Numbered from the stretch's first letter, positions 29,590-39,243 are shown. The stretch: DNA of 64,000 nucleotides from Ruegeria sp. HKCCD8929 (GCF_013031405.1 NZ_WPZY01000003.1:124001-188000); one strand, 5' to 3'. Made by a program: numbers and translations. Notes: generated by a model not told the origin, from the letters alone.

Positions 29590-29805
29590 TTACGCCTTGT
29601 CTTTCTCGGACTCGGGTGTCACGTCCTTGGCGGTCTCGGCAACGTCCTGCTCGAGCTCTTCGGTGCCGTCCTTGACGCCCTTCTTGAAGGCGGTGATGCC
29701 CTTGCCCACTTCGCCCATCAGCGAGCTGATCTTGCCGCGTCCGAAAAGGACCAACACGACGACGGCGATCAGCAGAAGGCCGGGAAGCCCGATATTGTTC
29801 AGCAT
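29590..29805 (-). CDS. tatA: Twin-arginine translocase subunit TatA
   Basis: 71 residues: membrane helix [21 protein letters not shown], then amphipathic helix [20 protein letters not shown] and a charged tail. FGRGK at the hinge is the family signature. It is the pore-forming subunit and the first gene of the operon. Confidence 0.94.
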   Translation of the reverse strand: MLNNIGLPGLLLIAVVVLVLFGRGKISSLMGEVGKGITAFKKGVKDGTEELEQDVAETAKDVTPESEKDKA

Positions 29806-29961
29806 GTGAATGTCTCCTTCACGTCTTTGGGCGCTTTGCGCGCGCCCCGAGGATGTTTCTGCGCCTGATGTAGCGCAGGAGCGCGCCGGGGGAAAAGCGG
29901 ATGCGCCCCGGATCGCCCGGGAATCCGATCAAATCTGAACGGAATCTACCCAAGCCGTGTC

Positions 29962-29985
29962 CAACTGACAGGTTTATGTCAGTTG
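29962..29985. promoter_or_regulatory. 24-bp perfect inverted repeat, candidate WYL-regulator operator
   Basis: CAACTGACA (29962-29970) and TGTCAGTTG (29977-29985) form a perfect 9-bp inverted repeat with a 6-bp spacer, 48 bp upstream of the ABM gene. The YafY/WYL regulator encoded directly downstream of that gene is the obvious candidate to bind it. Confidence 0.6.
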
Positions 29986-30033
29986 CTTCTTGCTAGGTCC
30001 AGCTCATCGACATCAAAAACAGGAGTATCCGAA

Positions 30034-30339
30034 ATGACCCATGTCGCCGAAATCGTCACCTTCTCGCTGGCCGATGGCATCAGCCCCGAAAGGTTCGTCA
30101 CGCTCAACCAGACTTCCGAGGCGTTTGTCCGCGCCGCGCCGGGTTTCGTCCACCGCCAACTCAGCCAGGGTGCGGACGGACGCTGGACCGACTACGTGAT
30201 CTGGCGGGATATGGAAACGGCGCAGAAGGCGGCAGCAGCGTTTCCGCAGCAGGAGTTCGCCCCGGCGCTGATGGCCGCCATTGCCGCCGATAGTGTTCAG
30301 ATCCGGCACGAAGCGGTGCGCTGGGACATGGCCGCCTGA
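30034..30339 (+). CDS. ABM-like dimeric alpha-beta barrel protein
   Basis: 101 residues from ATG 30034, with AGGAGTATCCGAA upstream; an earlier in-frame start overlaps the operator. MTHVAEIVTFSLADG, APGFVHRQLSQGADGRW and DYVIWRDMETAQKAAAAF follow the strand-helix pattern of antibiotic-biosynthesis-monooxygenase/stress-response dimeric barrels. The function is unknown. A WYL regulator lies 43 bp downstream on the same strand and probably controls both. Confidence 0.8.
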   Translation: MTHVAEIVTFSLADGISPERFVTLNQTSEAFVRAAPGFVHRQLSQGADGRWTDYVIWRDMETAQKAAAAFPQQEFAPALMAAIAADSVQIRHEAVRWDMAA

Positions 30340-30382
30340 CGGCGCTTGACGGAAGGTAGCTCGGCAGGCCAAGGGTAGTCCC

Positions 30383-31048
30383 ATGCGCCGCACCGACCGC
30401 CTGTTCGACATCATCCAGATCCTGCGCGACGGCAAGCTGCACCGCGCGCAGGACATCGCCGACCGGCTCGAGGTTTCGGTCCGCACCATCTACCGCGACA
30501 TGGATACGCTGGTGGCCTCGGGCGTGCCGGTCGAGGGTGAGCGCGGCGTGGGCTACATGGTGCGCGAGCAGATCACGCTGCCGCCTCTGAACCTGACCAG
30601 CGCCGAGCTCGAGGCGCTCAACCTGGGCATGGCCATCGTGGCCGAGGCCGCAGATCCCGAGCTCAAGGCCGCCGCCGAGTCGCTGGCAAACAAGATCGAC
30701 GCGGTACTGCCAACCCAGACCGTGGCCGAGGCCGATGCTTGGAAATTCGCAGTCTACCCCTTTGCCGACGCCGCGCGCGGGTTCAGCCACATGGCGCCGC
30801 TGCGCGCCGCGATCAAGTCCCGGCAGAAACTGCACCTTGCCTATCGCCGCATCGATGGCGCACTAACGGAACGCACCATCCGCCCGCTGCACATGGAATA
30901 CTGGGGCCGCGTCTGGACCCTGACCGCATGGTGCGAGTTGCGTCAAGCGTTCCGTGTCTTTCGCGTGGATTTGATCGAAGACGTCACACCCCTGCCCGAG
31001 CTTTTCACCGACGAACCTGGTAAATGCCTCAGCGACTACCAGCCCTGA
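30383..31048 (+). CDS. YafY-type transcriptional regulator (HTH_11 + WYL)
   Basis: 221 residues. The N-terminal winged helix is MRRTDRLFDIIQILRDGKLHRAQ with recognition helix VSVRTIYRDMDTLVASG (residues about 32-48). The WYL-type ligand domain starts near 140 (IKSRQKLHLAYRRIDG). Such regulators are usually local and control the adjacent gene, here the ABM protein. The inverted repeat at 29962 fits its operator. Confidence 0.9.
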   Translation: MRRTDRLFDIIQILRDGKLHRAQDIADRLEVSVRTIYRDMDTLVASGVPVEGERGVGYMVREQITLPPLNLTSAELEALNLGMAIVAEAADPELKAAAESLANKIDAVLPTQTVAEADAWKFAVYPFADAARGFSHMAPLRAAIKSRQKLHLAYRRIDGALTERTIRPLHMEYWGRVWTLTAWCELRQAFRVFRVDLIEDVTPLPELFTDEPGKCLSDYQP

Positions 31049-31057
31049 GCGCCCCAG

Positions 31058-31110
31058 CTTCTTCTTGCCAAAAATACGCGTGCCGAAGGCAATGGCCCGG
31101 AACGGGCCAT
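31058..31110 (-). repeat. Intergenic module, copy 5
   Basis: On the minus strand, 6 bp after the nlpD stop: ATGGCCCGTTCCGGGCCAT (31092-31110), then TGCCTTCGGCACGCG-TATTTTTGG and CAAGAAGAAG. Same hairpin as copy 4; terminator orientation. Confidence 0.72.
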
Positions 31111-31116
31111 ATAGGA

Positions 31117-32277
31117 TCACTTCAGATACGGTGCCGGATCGACGGAATCGAAGCCCTTACGAACTTCGAAATGCACATAGGCATTGTCGCCACCACGCAG
31201 TTGGGCCAGCTTCTGACCGCGCTTGACGCGATCCCCCTTACCCACGGTGATGCCTTCGACATTGGCATAAACCGTCAGCAGGTTATCCTTGTGGCGCACC
31301 ACGATGATCGGCACCTGATCGGCATCCGAAGTGATCGCGGCTACGGTCCCCGCCTCGGCGGCCTGCACCGCCGTCCCCGGAGCGGCGGCGATGTCGATGC
31401 CCTCGTTCTTGCCCTTCCTGTAAGGCCGGATGATCTTACCGGACACCGGCAGGGCCAGTGCCGAAGTGCTGGCGTTGCTCGGCGCCTCGGCCTTCACATC
31501 CGGTTCCTCCGGCGCCTTGGCGGCCACCTTTTCATCCGGCAAGGGCTGCGTCGCACTGGGCGGTGTCGGCGTCGGAGAGCCCTGCCCCGGCTGCGTCACA
31601 TCCGTGACCGGCGCTACCGCCGCAGTCCGCTTAGGCGCGGGCTGGTCCTTGACCGGGATCAGCAGATACTGCCCTTCACGCACCCCGAAATCGGAACCTA
31701 GCCCGTTCCACTCGGCCAGCGCCTCGACCGGCACCTGATATAGCCGCGAGATCGTATAGGCCGTCTCGCCCCGTTTCACCTTGTGGCGAACAGGCTCGGG
31801 GCCTGCGGGGACCGGCGCCGCCGGTTTGGCCGGCGCCAAAGTCGTGGTCTGAACCGGGCTGGTATCCGGCGCGGTCTCGATGGCGCTGCCAGCCACGGCA
31901 GCGATGTCGACGCCACCGGTGCCGGCGGCCGCGCGCGGCAAGGCGATCACTTCGCCTTCGCGCAGCGCCACGTCGGTGTCCAGCCCATTGTAGCGCGCAA
32001 GCTCGGCTGCCGGCAGCCCGACACGGGTCGCCACGTCGGCCAACCGGTCACCGCGACGAGCCACCGCCACCTGATAATTCGGGTAGGTGATTACACCGCG
32101 CGCATCCGGGTTGGGCCGGGGTGCCGTACTGGCCGATTGGGCCGCAGGCGTGGTCGAGAAGCCACCGACCTTTCCGCGCAGGTCATAATCCAGCGGCCCT
32201 TCGCAGCCCGCCAGCACCACCAACGCCGCAACTGCCGCCATCTGGCGGCCCCAAACAGTTCGGAAAACTGCATTCAT
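31117..32277 (-). CDS. nlpD: NlpD-like LysM/M23 lipoprotein (degenerate peptidase)
   Basis: 386 residues. A lipobox (LVVLAGC, Cys about 25) follows a short hydrophobic signal. Two LysM repeats bind peptidoglycan (about 63-113 and 163-212), each ending EGxxxxIP or similar. A Pro/Ala-rich linker leads to an M23 fold (about 275-386). The first zinc-ligand motif reads KNEGIDIAA, lacking the His of active LytM enzymes, while HFEVRKG is kept. This matches E. coli NlpD, which activates an amidase instead of cleaving. The gene order surE-pcm-nlpD supports the assignment. Confidence 0.88.
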   Translation of the reverse strand: MNAVFRTVWGRQMAAVAALVVLAGCEGPLDYDLRGKVGGFSTTPAAQSASTAPRPNPDARGVITYPNYQVAVARRGDRLADVATRVGLPAAELARYNGLDTDVALREGEVIALPRAAAGTGGVDIAAVAGSAIETAPDTSPVQTTTLAPAKPAAPVPAGPEPVRHKVKRGETAYTISRLYQVPVEALAEWNGLGSDFGVREGQYLLIPVKDQPAPKRTAAVAPVTDVTQPGQGSPTPTPPSATQPLPDEKVAAKAPEEPDVKAEAPSNASTSALALPVSGKIIRPYRKGKNEGIDIAAAPGTAVQAAEAGTVAAITSDADQVPIIVVRHKDNLLTVYANVEGITVGKGDRVKRGQKLAQLRGGDNAYVHFEVRKGFDSVDPAPYLK

Positions 32278-32339
32278 CTCGCTATCCTCAATGCCGCCCC
32301 CTGTTGACCGGGGTTTTGGCGTTCCACGCTGTTAGTCCG

Positions 32340-32990
32340 CTACGCCCCGTCCCTGCCAAGCCCTTCCAACAAGGGCACGAAACGGACGGGCCGCAACTCG
32401 TCATATTCCAAGCCATCCTCGGTCCGCCGCACCCTGATCAGGGTTTGCACAGCGTCCGACTGGCCCACTGGTACCACCATGATACCGCCGATTTTGAGCT
32501 GCGCCAAGAGCGGGCCCGGAGGGTCCTCGGCGGCGGCGGTCACGATGATACGATCAAAGGGCGCCTGTTCCGGCAATCCAAAGGATCCATCCGACAGCAG
32601 CGCGGTGATATTGGTCAGCTGCAGATCACGGAACAGCTGTGCTGTCTCGCGCACCAACCGGGCATGCCGCTCGACCGTGTAGACCCGCCGCGCGAGCTTC
32701 GCCAGCACCGCCGCCTGATAACCCGAGCCGGTGCCCACCTCCAACACGGTGTCACGAGACCGAACGTTCAGCGCCTGCGTCATCAGCCCCACAACAGAGG
32801 GCTGGCTGATGGTTTGCCCGCAGGCAATCGGCAGCGGCGTGTCCTCATAAGCGCGCCCGGCAAACAGGCCCTTGACGAACAGGCCGCGATCGACCGCCTC
32901 CATCGCCGCCAGAACGCGCGCATCCGTGACCCCCTTGGACCTCAGCGCAAAGAGGAATTGCATCTTGGTTTCCGGATCCGGTCCGCTCAT
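32340..32990 (-). CDS. pcm: Protein-L-isoaspartate O-methyltransferase
   Basis: 216 residues. SAM motif I is [19 protein letters not shown] (about residues 78-96); motifs VERHARLV and [21 protein letters not shown] are typical. It repairs isoaspartyl residues in aged proteins. It overlaps surE by 4 bp, as ATGA. Order surE-pcm-nlpD as in enterobacteria, but rpoS is absent. Confidence 0.94.
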   Translation of the reverse strand: MSGPDPETKMQFLFALRSKGVTDARVLAAMEAVDRGLFVKGLFAGRAYEDTPLPIACGQTISQPSVVGLMTQALNVRSRDTVLEVGTGSGYQAAVLAKLARRVYTVERHARLVRETAQLFRDLQLTNITALLSDGSFGLPEQAPFDRIIVTAAAEDPPGPLLAQLKIGGIMVVPVGQSDAVQTLIRVRRTEDGLEYDELRPVRFVPLLEGLGRDGA

Positions 32991-33769
32991 TCGATTGCCT
33001 TCAGTGCCGCCAGCGCATCATGCGCGGTCAGATCGGCCCGCATCGGCGTGACCGAGATATAGCCTTCCAAATTCACCGCCGCATCGGTTCCGGGCGCGGT
33101 CGGGTTGTGCTGATAGCCGCCCTTGATCCATAGAAACCGGCGCCCCGAGGGCGAGCTGTGCGGCTCGACCCCGAAATGCGTATCGCGGCGGTATCCCTGC
33201 GGCACCACCCTTGTGCCCAACACCTCATCCGCCGGAACGGGCGGGAAGTTGACATTGTAGAACAGGCGATAGTCCTTGTCCTCGGCAGGTGTGGTATCGA
33301 GTATCCGGCGCACCACCTCGGCCCCGTGCCGCTGGGACGTCTCGAACGTGTTTTCCAGCCCCAGATTGCGCGGCCCGAAATATTGCGACAGGGCGATGGC
33401 CGGTAGTCCCTGCAACGCGGCCTCCATCGCGCCGCCCAATGTCCCGGAATACAACGCATTTTCCGCCGAGTTATTGCCCCGGTTGACGCCGGACAACACC
33501 AGATCCGGCGGGTTGTCCTTCATCACGTCATGCAGCCCGGCCAGCACGCAATCGGCCGGTGAGCCTTCGGCCGCGAACCGCCGCTCGCCCATCTTGGCGA
33601 TCATCATCGGGTGGGTGTAGCTGATGCAATGACCCACGCCCGACTGCTCGAAGGCGGGCGCGACGATCCAGACCTCGCCATCCGGCCCGGCCAGCTCGGC
33701 GGCGATTCCCTCCAGCACGGTCAGCCCCGGCGCGCTGATGCCGTCATCATTGGTCAGAAGAATTCGCAT
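32987..33769 (-). CDS. surE: 5'/3'-nucleotidase SurE
   Basis: 260 residues from ATG 33769 ([10 protein letters not shown]). The metal site uses NDDG (Asp 8 and 9) and SGVNRGNNS (Asn about 95). It dephosphorylates nucleoside monophosphates and is a stress-survival enzyme. The open frame extends 84 bp upstream without support. Translationally coupled to pcm. Confidence 0.95.
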   Translation of the reverse strand: MRILLTNDDGISAPGLTVLEGIAAELAGPDGEVWIVAPAFEQSGVGHCISYTHPMMIAKMGERRFAAEGSPADCVLAGLHDVMKDNPPDLVLSGVNRGNNSAENALYSGTLGGAMEAALQGLPAIALSQYFGPRNLGLENTFETSQRHGAEVVRRILDTTPAEDKDYRLFYNVNFPPVPADEVLGTRVVPQGYRRDTHFGVEPHSSPSGRRFLWIKGGYQHNPTAPGTDAAVNLEGYISVTPMRADLTAHDALAALKAIE

Positions 33770-33887
33770 ACCGCCCGCTCCGTCCCCGGTTTCGCCCTTG
33801 ATAGACCCGGCCCCGCATCGCGGCAAGCAATCGCGCGGCCCAACCTGCGGCATTCGCGCACCAATCGTGGGGAAAATGCGCCCGCCG

Positions 33888-33917
33888 CTTCTTCTTGCTG
33901 AAAATACGCCTGCTCGA
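33888..33917 (-). repeat. Intergenic module, copy 6 (short form)
   Basis: On the minus strand, about 16 bp after the ABC-ATPase stop: GTCGAGCAGGC-GTATTTTCAG and CAAGAAGAAGC. The long hairpin of other copies is missing; only the ATATTT/AAGAAG core remains. Confidence 0.55.
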
Positions 33918-33932
33918 CGATGCCGCCCGCGC

Positions 33933-35018
33933 CTAGGCGGGAAAGACGAAACACCGGTCCCGCCGCACGGTCAGCCACATCACCCGTCCTTGCTGCGGCA
34001 TGAACACGTTGGGCACCGTCGCCTTGAGGGTTGAGCCATCATGGTCCATGCGGAACTCGACAAGGCTTTCATTGCCCAGAAACCGCGCGCGCTGCACGAC
34101 GCCACGCGCCGCCACTCCGTCGCTGGGGGTGGGCATCGGCCCCTTGCCGCCGCGGTCGAAGTCGAGTTTCACGTGCTGGGGACGGAACACGATCTCGACA
34201 TCCGTGCCATCGGGAATACCCGGCGCCAGGAACTGGCCGAATGGTGTCTGCGCCAAGGCCCCATTAACTTGCGCCTTCAGCACATTGATATCGCTAAAAA
34301 ATGCCACTGCTGCTTTGTCTGCGGGCCGGGTATAGACGTTATAGGGCGCGCCCTGCTGCACGATCCTGCCGCGCCGCATCAGCGCGATCTCGTCTGCCAT
34401 GCGCATCGCCTCTTCCGGTTCATGCGTGACCAGCAGCACGGCGGCGTCCTCGTCCTTGAGGATGCTCAGCGTCTCGTCCCGGATGCCATCCCGCAGTCGG
34501 TTGTCGAGGCCCGAGAACGGCTCGTCCATCAGCATGATGCGGGGCCGTGGCGCCAGCGCCCGCGCCAGTGCCACCCGCTGCTGCTCGCCGCCCGAAAGCT
34601 GATGCGGATAGCCGTCGATGAAGCGCAGCAGGTCGACCTTGGCCAGAAGCTCCTCTACCCGGGTTCGCTTTTCCTCTTTCGAGCCTTTCAGGCCAAAGGC
34701 CACGTTATCGGCGACGCTGAGGTGTGGAAACAAGGCAAAGTCCTGAAACATCAGCCCGATCTCGCGCCGTTCGGGCGGTACGCGAAAGACCGTGTCGCAA
34801 ATCAGCTTGCCATCGACATAGATCTCGCCGCAGTCCTGCATCTCGACCCCGGCGATCATCCGCAGCGTCGTGGACTTGCCGCAGCCCGACGGGCCCAGAA
34901 GGCAGGTCACCTGCCCTGCCTGAATACTCAGCGAAACGTCATCCACCACGGTACGCCCGCCAAACGCGCGCATCATATTGCGGATTTCCAGACGCGGAGG
35001 ATCTGCCTTGACCGTCAC
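33933..35018 (-). CDS. ABC transporter ATP-binding protein (Fe3+/spermidine type)
   Basis: About 361 residues from a GTG at 35018; the start is uncertain because no strong ribosome-binding site is seen. Walker A is GPSGCGKS, the signature [14 protein letters not shown], and Walker [15 protein letters not shown]-terminal TOBE domain holds [14 protein letters not shown]. The CysA/PotA/FbpC class usually works with periplasmic-binding and permease genes; none is adjacent, so it is an orphan ATPase here. FDCSVADN-like [14 protein letters not shown] favours the FbpC (iron) group. Confidence 0.85.
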   Translation of the reverse strand: MTVKADPPRLEIRNMMRAFGGRTVVDDVSLSIQAGQVTCLLGPSGCGKSTTLRMIAGVEMQDCGEIYVDGKLICDTVFRVPPERREIGLMFQDFALFPHLSVADNVAFGLKGSKEEKRTRVEELLAKVDLLRFIDGYPHQLSGGEQQRVALARALAPRPRIMLMDEPFSGLDNRLRDGIRDETLSILKDEDAAVLLVTHEPEEAMRMADEIALMRRGRIVQQGAPYNVYTRPADKAAVAFFSDINVLKAQVNGALAQTPFGQFLAPGIPDGTDVEIVFRPQHVKLDFDRGGKGPMPTPSDGVAARGVVQRARFLGNESLVEFRMDHDGSTLKATVPNVFMPQQGRVMWLTVRRDRCFVFPA

Positions 35019-35125
35019 CGATGGACCCCATTGCCTTTCCCGATCAAATCCATCGGGCTTGGGCGGGGATAACAACCCCGCCCCTCGGGCGCAAGGCGTC
35101 AGCGGCCCCCTGTGGCCCGGTAAGG

Positions 35126-36238
35126 TCATGCTTTCAGGTCAAACTCCACCCCGGCGCGGACGCGGCCGTTCACCTGTATTTCCAACCGGTGCGGTCCCGG
35201 TATCAGCTTGAAGGTGGTGGCGTTGCCTTTCAGCTTGTGGCGCTTGCTGAGTTTCAGCGCCCCACCGTCGATCACCGCCTGTTTCAGCTTGTGTACCTTG
35301 GGTGAGACTTTGCCCCCAGGCCGCTGAAAGTGAATGATATAATCCACCAGCACGGGTTGCCGCTCTGGTGCAGTCAGGTGCAGGTCGAATTCCAGCGCCT
35401 CGCCAATCCGGGCCTCGCCGTTGAGGGCTATGGCAACCTCAAGCGCAGCGTCGGGGTCGAAGCCCAGCATCGCCATCGCGCCGGGATGCCCCCCCTTGAC
35501 CAGGCCGCGCAAGGCGTGACTTGTCATCCAGGCCAGTTCCTCTGGCTTTTGCCGCCCCTCCTCACGCCACGCCGCCAACTGCTTCAGGACAAGCTCGGGC
35601 TCTTTCTTGGCGATATCGTTGAGGTGATTGGCCACCGAGCGAGTCACGTAGCGGGTAGGGTCGCCATGCAGGCGATCGAGCAGTGGCAGCGGGGCTGTCA
35701 GTTCCAGTTCTACCGCCATGCCCCATGGCAGGCGAGGCCTTGTCCCTTCGCTCACCAACCGCCGCACATGGTAATGCGAATGATCGCACCACGCCTGCAT
35801 GCGGTCCAGCACCTCACCCGGCCAGCGGTTCAAGAATAACCGGATCGCCCATTCCATGGAGAAGCGCTGCGTCAGCGCCTCAATAACATCGAGCGCAAGC
35901 TCCGGGTGGTCGAGCCCGACCGCCCCCGCCCATTCGCCCAGAGGCGCGAAGATAAAATCGCCGAAATCGTCATCGCTCAGCGACGGATCGAGCGGCGGCG
36001 GCAGTGCCCGCAAGATCACCGGCGCCACCTCGGGCAGATCGCCCGGCAGCGCCTCAGCCAGACAGGTTGCGATCCAGTTGATCCGCTCCTTGAGCTCCAG
36101 TTCCGGCAGCCGCGCCATCACCTGCGCCTCGAACGCGCTGGCATCGAACCCGGGCTCGGCGGCGGCAAAAAGCTCCGCCAGATAGCGGGTCTTTTCGGCG
36201 TTAAAAAGCTGATCTTTCAGCGAAAACCCCTGCGCCAT
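35126..36238 (-). CDS. AlkC/AlkD-type DNA alkylation repair protein
   Basis: 370 residues from ATG 36238. The first ~270 residues are HEAT-like helical repeats (ALTQRFSMEWAIRLFLNRWP; RLVSEGTRPRLPWG; TRYVTRSVANHLNDIAKKEPELVL). The C-terminal ~90 residues form a predicted beta domain (QPVLVDYIIHFQRPGGKVSPKVHKLK) like the Ig-like extension of AlkC/AlkX proteins, not present in AlkD. The glycosylase would remove 3-alkyl purines. It follows an SDR gene by 2 bp and is probably co-transcribed. Confidence 0.86.
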   Translation of the reverse strand: MAQGFSLKDQLFNAEKTRYLAELFAAAEPGFDASAFEAQVMARLPELELKERINWIATCLAEALPGDLPEVAPVILRALPPPLDPSLSDDDFGDFIFAPLGEWAGAVGLDHPELALDVIEALTQRFSMEWAIRLFLNRWPGEVLDRMQAWCDHSHYHVRRLVSEGTRPRLPWGMAVELELTAPLPLLDRLHGDPTRYVTRSVANHLNDIAKKEPELVLKQLAAWREEGRQKPEELAWMTSHALRGLVKGGHPGAMAMLGFDPDAALEVAIALNGEARIGEALEFDLHLTAPERQPVLVDYIIHFQRPGGKVSPKVHKLKQAVIDGGALKLSKRHKLKGNATTFKLIPGPHRLEIQVNGRVRAGVEFDLKA

Positions 36239-36240
36239 GA

Positions 36241-37020
36241 TCACATCGTCAGGTTGGTGCCGCCGCCATCCAGCAGGATGTTCTGGCCGACGATGAACCC
36301 GGCATGTTGCGAGCACAGGAACGCGCAGGCGGCACCGAACTCCCGAGGGGTGCCGTAACGCCGTGCCGGGATTGTGGCAGCGCGCTCGGCCCGGGCCTCG
36401 TCCAGCGAGATGCCCTTTTGGCCGGCCACCCCACCATCCAGCGCATCGGCGCGGTCTGTGGCGTGGATGCCCGGCAGCAGGTTGTTGATGGTCACGCCTT
36501 TGGGCGCCACCTGCCGCGCGGTGCCCGCGACATAGCCGGTCAGCCCGGTGCGAGCCGCGTTCGAGAGACCGAGCACGGCAATCGGCGCACGCACGGATTG
36601 CGAGGTGATGTTGACCACCCGGCCCCAGCCTTTCTCCATCATCCCCGGCAGCAGCGCCTTCATGAAGGCAATGGGCGTCAGCATATTGGCATCGAGCGCT
36701 TTGATGAAATCCTCACGCTCCCAATCCGACCACATGCCCGGCGGCGGGCCGCCCGCATTTGTCACCAGAATGTCAACGCCCTGCGCCGCCTCGATCACCT
36801 GCGCCTGCCCCTCGGTCGTGGTCACATCGCAAGCCACGGTCTGCACCTGCACGCCATGTTCAGCGCGAATCCGGTCGGCGGCCTGTTCCAGCGCGTCGGC
36901 CCCGCGCGCGTTCATCACCAGATCGACACCCACCCCAGCCAGCGCCTGAGCACAACCCAGCCCCAGCCCCTTGCTGCTGGCGCAGACCAGCGCGCGTTTA
37001 CCCGCAATTCCCAGATCCAT
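36241..37020 (-). CDS. SDR-family protein with altered catalytic residues
   Basis: 259 residues from ATG 37020, with GGGAGAGCAAGG upstream. The Rossmann motif is CASSKGLGLG (about residues 14-23) and NAGGPPPG follows. The Tyr-x-x-x-Lys active site is replaced: GLSNAARTGLTG has Leu and Arg at those positions. This LSN..R variant recurs in one SDR branch, so the enzyme may use another mechanism or be non-catalytic. The C-terminal cofactor-lid DGGGTNLTM is standard. The next gene is the alkylation-repair protein. Confidence 0.85.
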   Translation of the reverse strand: MDLGIAGKRALVCASSKGLGLGCAQALAGVGVDLVMNARGADALEQAADRIRAEHGVQVQTVACDVTTTEGQAQVIEAAQGVDILVTNAGGPPPGMWSDWEREDFIKALDANMLTPIAFMKALLPGMMEKGWGRVVNITSQSVRAPIAVLGLSNAARTGLTGYVAGTARQVAPKGVTINNLLPGIHATDRADALDGGVAGQKGISLDEARAERAATIPARRYGTPREFGAACAFLCSQHAGFIVGQNILLDGGGTNLTM

Positions 37021-37115
37021 CCTTGCTCTCCCATCAAAGGTATTCGCACACACCTAACACTGGCCCGGATCAGCAGGCCAGTGCATCCATTGTGAAAAAT
37101 CCAGGTATCAGCGGA

Positions 37116-37478
37116 TCAGTAGAAAAACTCCTCGCGCACGATCTTGCCGTCAGCGACGTGATAAACCGCCACCTCGCGCATATCGAAGCTTTCGCCGCTT
37201 TCCTTCATCGTCCCCTGCACTTCGAAGACCACGGCGAACCGGTCATCACCGTGCAAGAACGGGTCACTGACCGAGCCACCGGTGACCTCATTTGCACTTT
37301 CCCACCATTCATGTTTGCCGTGGATCGCCTCAAGCCCCTGCGCTTCGCGCCCCATGCCCTGCATGTCCGCAGCTTCCACCGAAACCGCATCGGCGGCATA
37401 GAGCTTGTCCAGATTGGCCTTGGCCCGGTTCTCGCGGCATCCGGCCACCAGTTCATCTGCGATTTCCTTCAAATTCAT
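37116..37478 (-). CDS. SnoaL-like/NTF2-fold protein
   Basis: 120 residues from ATG 37478 with GGAGTGG upstream (a TTG one codon earlier is in frame). The helical start (MNLKEIADELVAGCRENRAKANLDKLYAADAV) followed by beta strands (RFAVVFEVQGTM; MREVAVYHVADGKIVREEFFY) is the NTF2-like cone fold used by SnoaL cyclases and many small enzymes. The function is unknown. It diverges from prfC. Confidence 0.82.
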   Translation of the reverse strand: MNLKEIADELVAGCRENRAKANLDKLYAADAVSVEAADMQGMGREAQGLEAIHGKHEWWESANEVTGGSVSDPFLHGDDRFAVVFEVQGTMKESGESFDMREVAVYHVADGKIVREEFFY

Positions 37479-37586
37479 CAATCCACTCCATCATTTGTTC
37501 ACTATACGTTCTATTTGCCATATCCACACGATTCGCGACACCCCTATGGCTTGCCTCAGTCGGAATCCTTACCTATACGCGCGTTC

Positions 37587-39194
37587 ATGCTTGATACCGC
37601 CTCGAACCAACCCGTATTGCCGCCCGAGATCGCCCGGCGCCGGACATTCGCCATCATCTCGCACCCGGATGCGGGCAAGACGACCCTGACCGAGAAGTTC
37701 CTGCTGTACGGGGGCGCCATTCAGATGGCTGGTCAGGTGCGTGCCAAGGGTGAGGCGCGGCGGACGCGGTCTGACTTCATGCAGATGGAAAAGGATCGCG
37801 GGATTTCGGTTTCCGCCTCGGCGATGTCGTTCGACTATGCCAACTTCCGGTTCAATCTGGTGGACACGCCCGGTCACAGCGATTTCTCCGAGGATACCTA
37901 TCGCACACTGACCGCCGTGGATGCAGCGGTGATGGTGATCGACGGCGCTAAGGGGGTGGAAAGCCAGACGCAGAAACTGTTCGAGGTTTGCCGCCTGCGC
38001 GATCTGCCGATCCTGACCTTCTGTAACAAGATGGACCGCGAAAGCCGGGATACGTTCGAGATCATCGACGAAATTCAGGAAATGCTGGCCATCGACGTGA
38101 CCCCGGCCTCGTGGCCCATCGGTGTCGGCCGCGACTTCATTGGCTGCTATGACATGTTGCGCGACCGGCTGGAGCTGATGGACCGCGCCGACCGCAATAA
38201 GGTGGCGGAAAGCATCAAGATCAACGGGCTGGACGACCTGAAACTGGCCGAGCATGTCCCTGCCGACCTGCTGGACAAACTGCTGGAAGAAGTCGAGATG
38301 GCGCGCGAACTGCTGCCTGCGTTGGACCCACAAGCGGTGCTTGAGGGGCATATGACGCCGATCTGGTTCGGCTCGGCGATCAACTCGTACGGCGTGAAGG
38401 AACTGATGGAGGGGATCGGCTCTTATGGCCCCCAGCCGCAGGTTCAGTCGGCTGAACCCCGACAGATCTCGCCAGAGGAAAAGAAGGTCGCCGGTTTTGT
38501 CTTCAAGGTGCAGGCCAATATGGACCCCAAGCACCGCGACCGGGTGGCGTTCGTGCGCATGGCCTCGGGCCATTTCAAACGCGGCATGAAGCTGACCCAT
38601 GTGCGCACCAAAAAGCCGATGGCGGTGTCGAACCCGGTGCTGTTCCTGGCCTCCGACCGCGAACTGGCCGAAGAGGCCTGGGCCGGTGACATCATCGGCA
38701 TCCCCAACCATGGTCAACTGCGCATCGGTGACACCCTGACCGAAGGTGAGGCGATCCGCGTCACCGGTATCCCCTCCTTCGCTCCGGAACTGTTGCAGGG
38801 CGTCCGCGCGGGCGATCCACTAAAGGCCAAGCATCTGGAAAAGGCGCTGATGCAGTTTGCCGAGGAAGGCGCGGCCAAAGTGTTCAAGCCGTCCATCGGC
38901 TCGGGCTTTATCGTCGGCGTCGTGGGTGCCTTGCAGTTCGAGGTTCTGGCCAGCCGGATCGAGCTGGAATACGGCTTGCCCGTCCGCTTCGAGGCCTCTC
39001 AATTCACCTCGGCCCGCTGGGTGTCGGGGGAGAAGGCCGAGATCGACAAGTTTCTGGCTGCCAACAAGCAGCACATCGCCCATGATCACGACGGCGACAT
39101 CGTGTACCTGACCCGCCTGCAATGGGATATCGACCGGGTGGTGCGGGATTATCCTGCGTTGAACCTCACGGCGACCAAGGAAATGATGCTGTGA
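37587..39194 (+). CDS. prfC: Peptide chain release factor 3
   Basis: 535 residues from ATG 37587; a long in-frame extension upstream is antisense to two genes and is rejected. G1 is SHPDAGKTTLTE (about residues 24-35), G3 DTPGHSDF, G4 NKMD. RF3-specific MEKDRGISVSASAMSFDY is present. It recycles RF1/RF2 after termination using GTP. The start codon lacks a strong Shine-Dalgarno. Confidence 0.95.
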   Translation: MLDTASNQPVLPPEIARRRTFAIISHPDAGKTTLTEKFLLYGGAIQMAGQVRAKGEARRTRSDFMQMEKDRGISVSASAMSFDYANFRFNLVDTPGHSDFSEDTYRTLTAVDAAVMVIDGAKGVESQTQKLFEVCRLRDLPILTFCNKMDRESRDTFEIIDEIQEMLAIDVTPASWPIGVGRDFIGCYDMLRDRLELMDRADRNKVAESIKINGLDDLKLAEHVPADLLDKLLEEVEMARELLPALDPQAVLEGHMTPIWFGSAINSYGVKELMEGIGSYGPQPQVQSAEPRQISPEEKKVAGFVFKVQANMDPKHRDRVAFVRMASGHFKRGMKLTHVRTKKPMAVSNPVLFLASDRELAEEAWAGDIIGIPNHGQLRIGDTLTEGEAIRVTGIPSFAPELLQGVRAGDPLKAKHLEKALMQFAEEGAAKVFKPSIGSGFIVGVVGALQFEVLASRIELEYGLPVRFEASQFTSARWVSGEKAEIDKFLAANKQHIAHDHDGDIVYLTRLQWDIDRVVRDYPALNLTATKEMML

Positions 39195-39243
39195 CGGCGC
39201 CGCCGGATTGTACGGGCAACTCTGGCCCTGTAAATCTGGCCGC

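Noticed and set aside
36759..37586. N-terminal extension of prfC by 276 codons
   Set aside because: Reads antisense through the SDR and NTF2-like genes; RF3 starts at ATG 37587.
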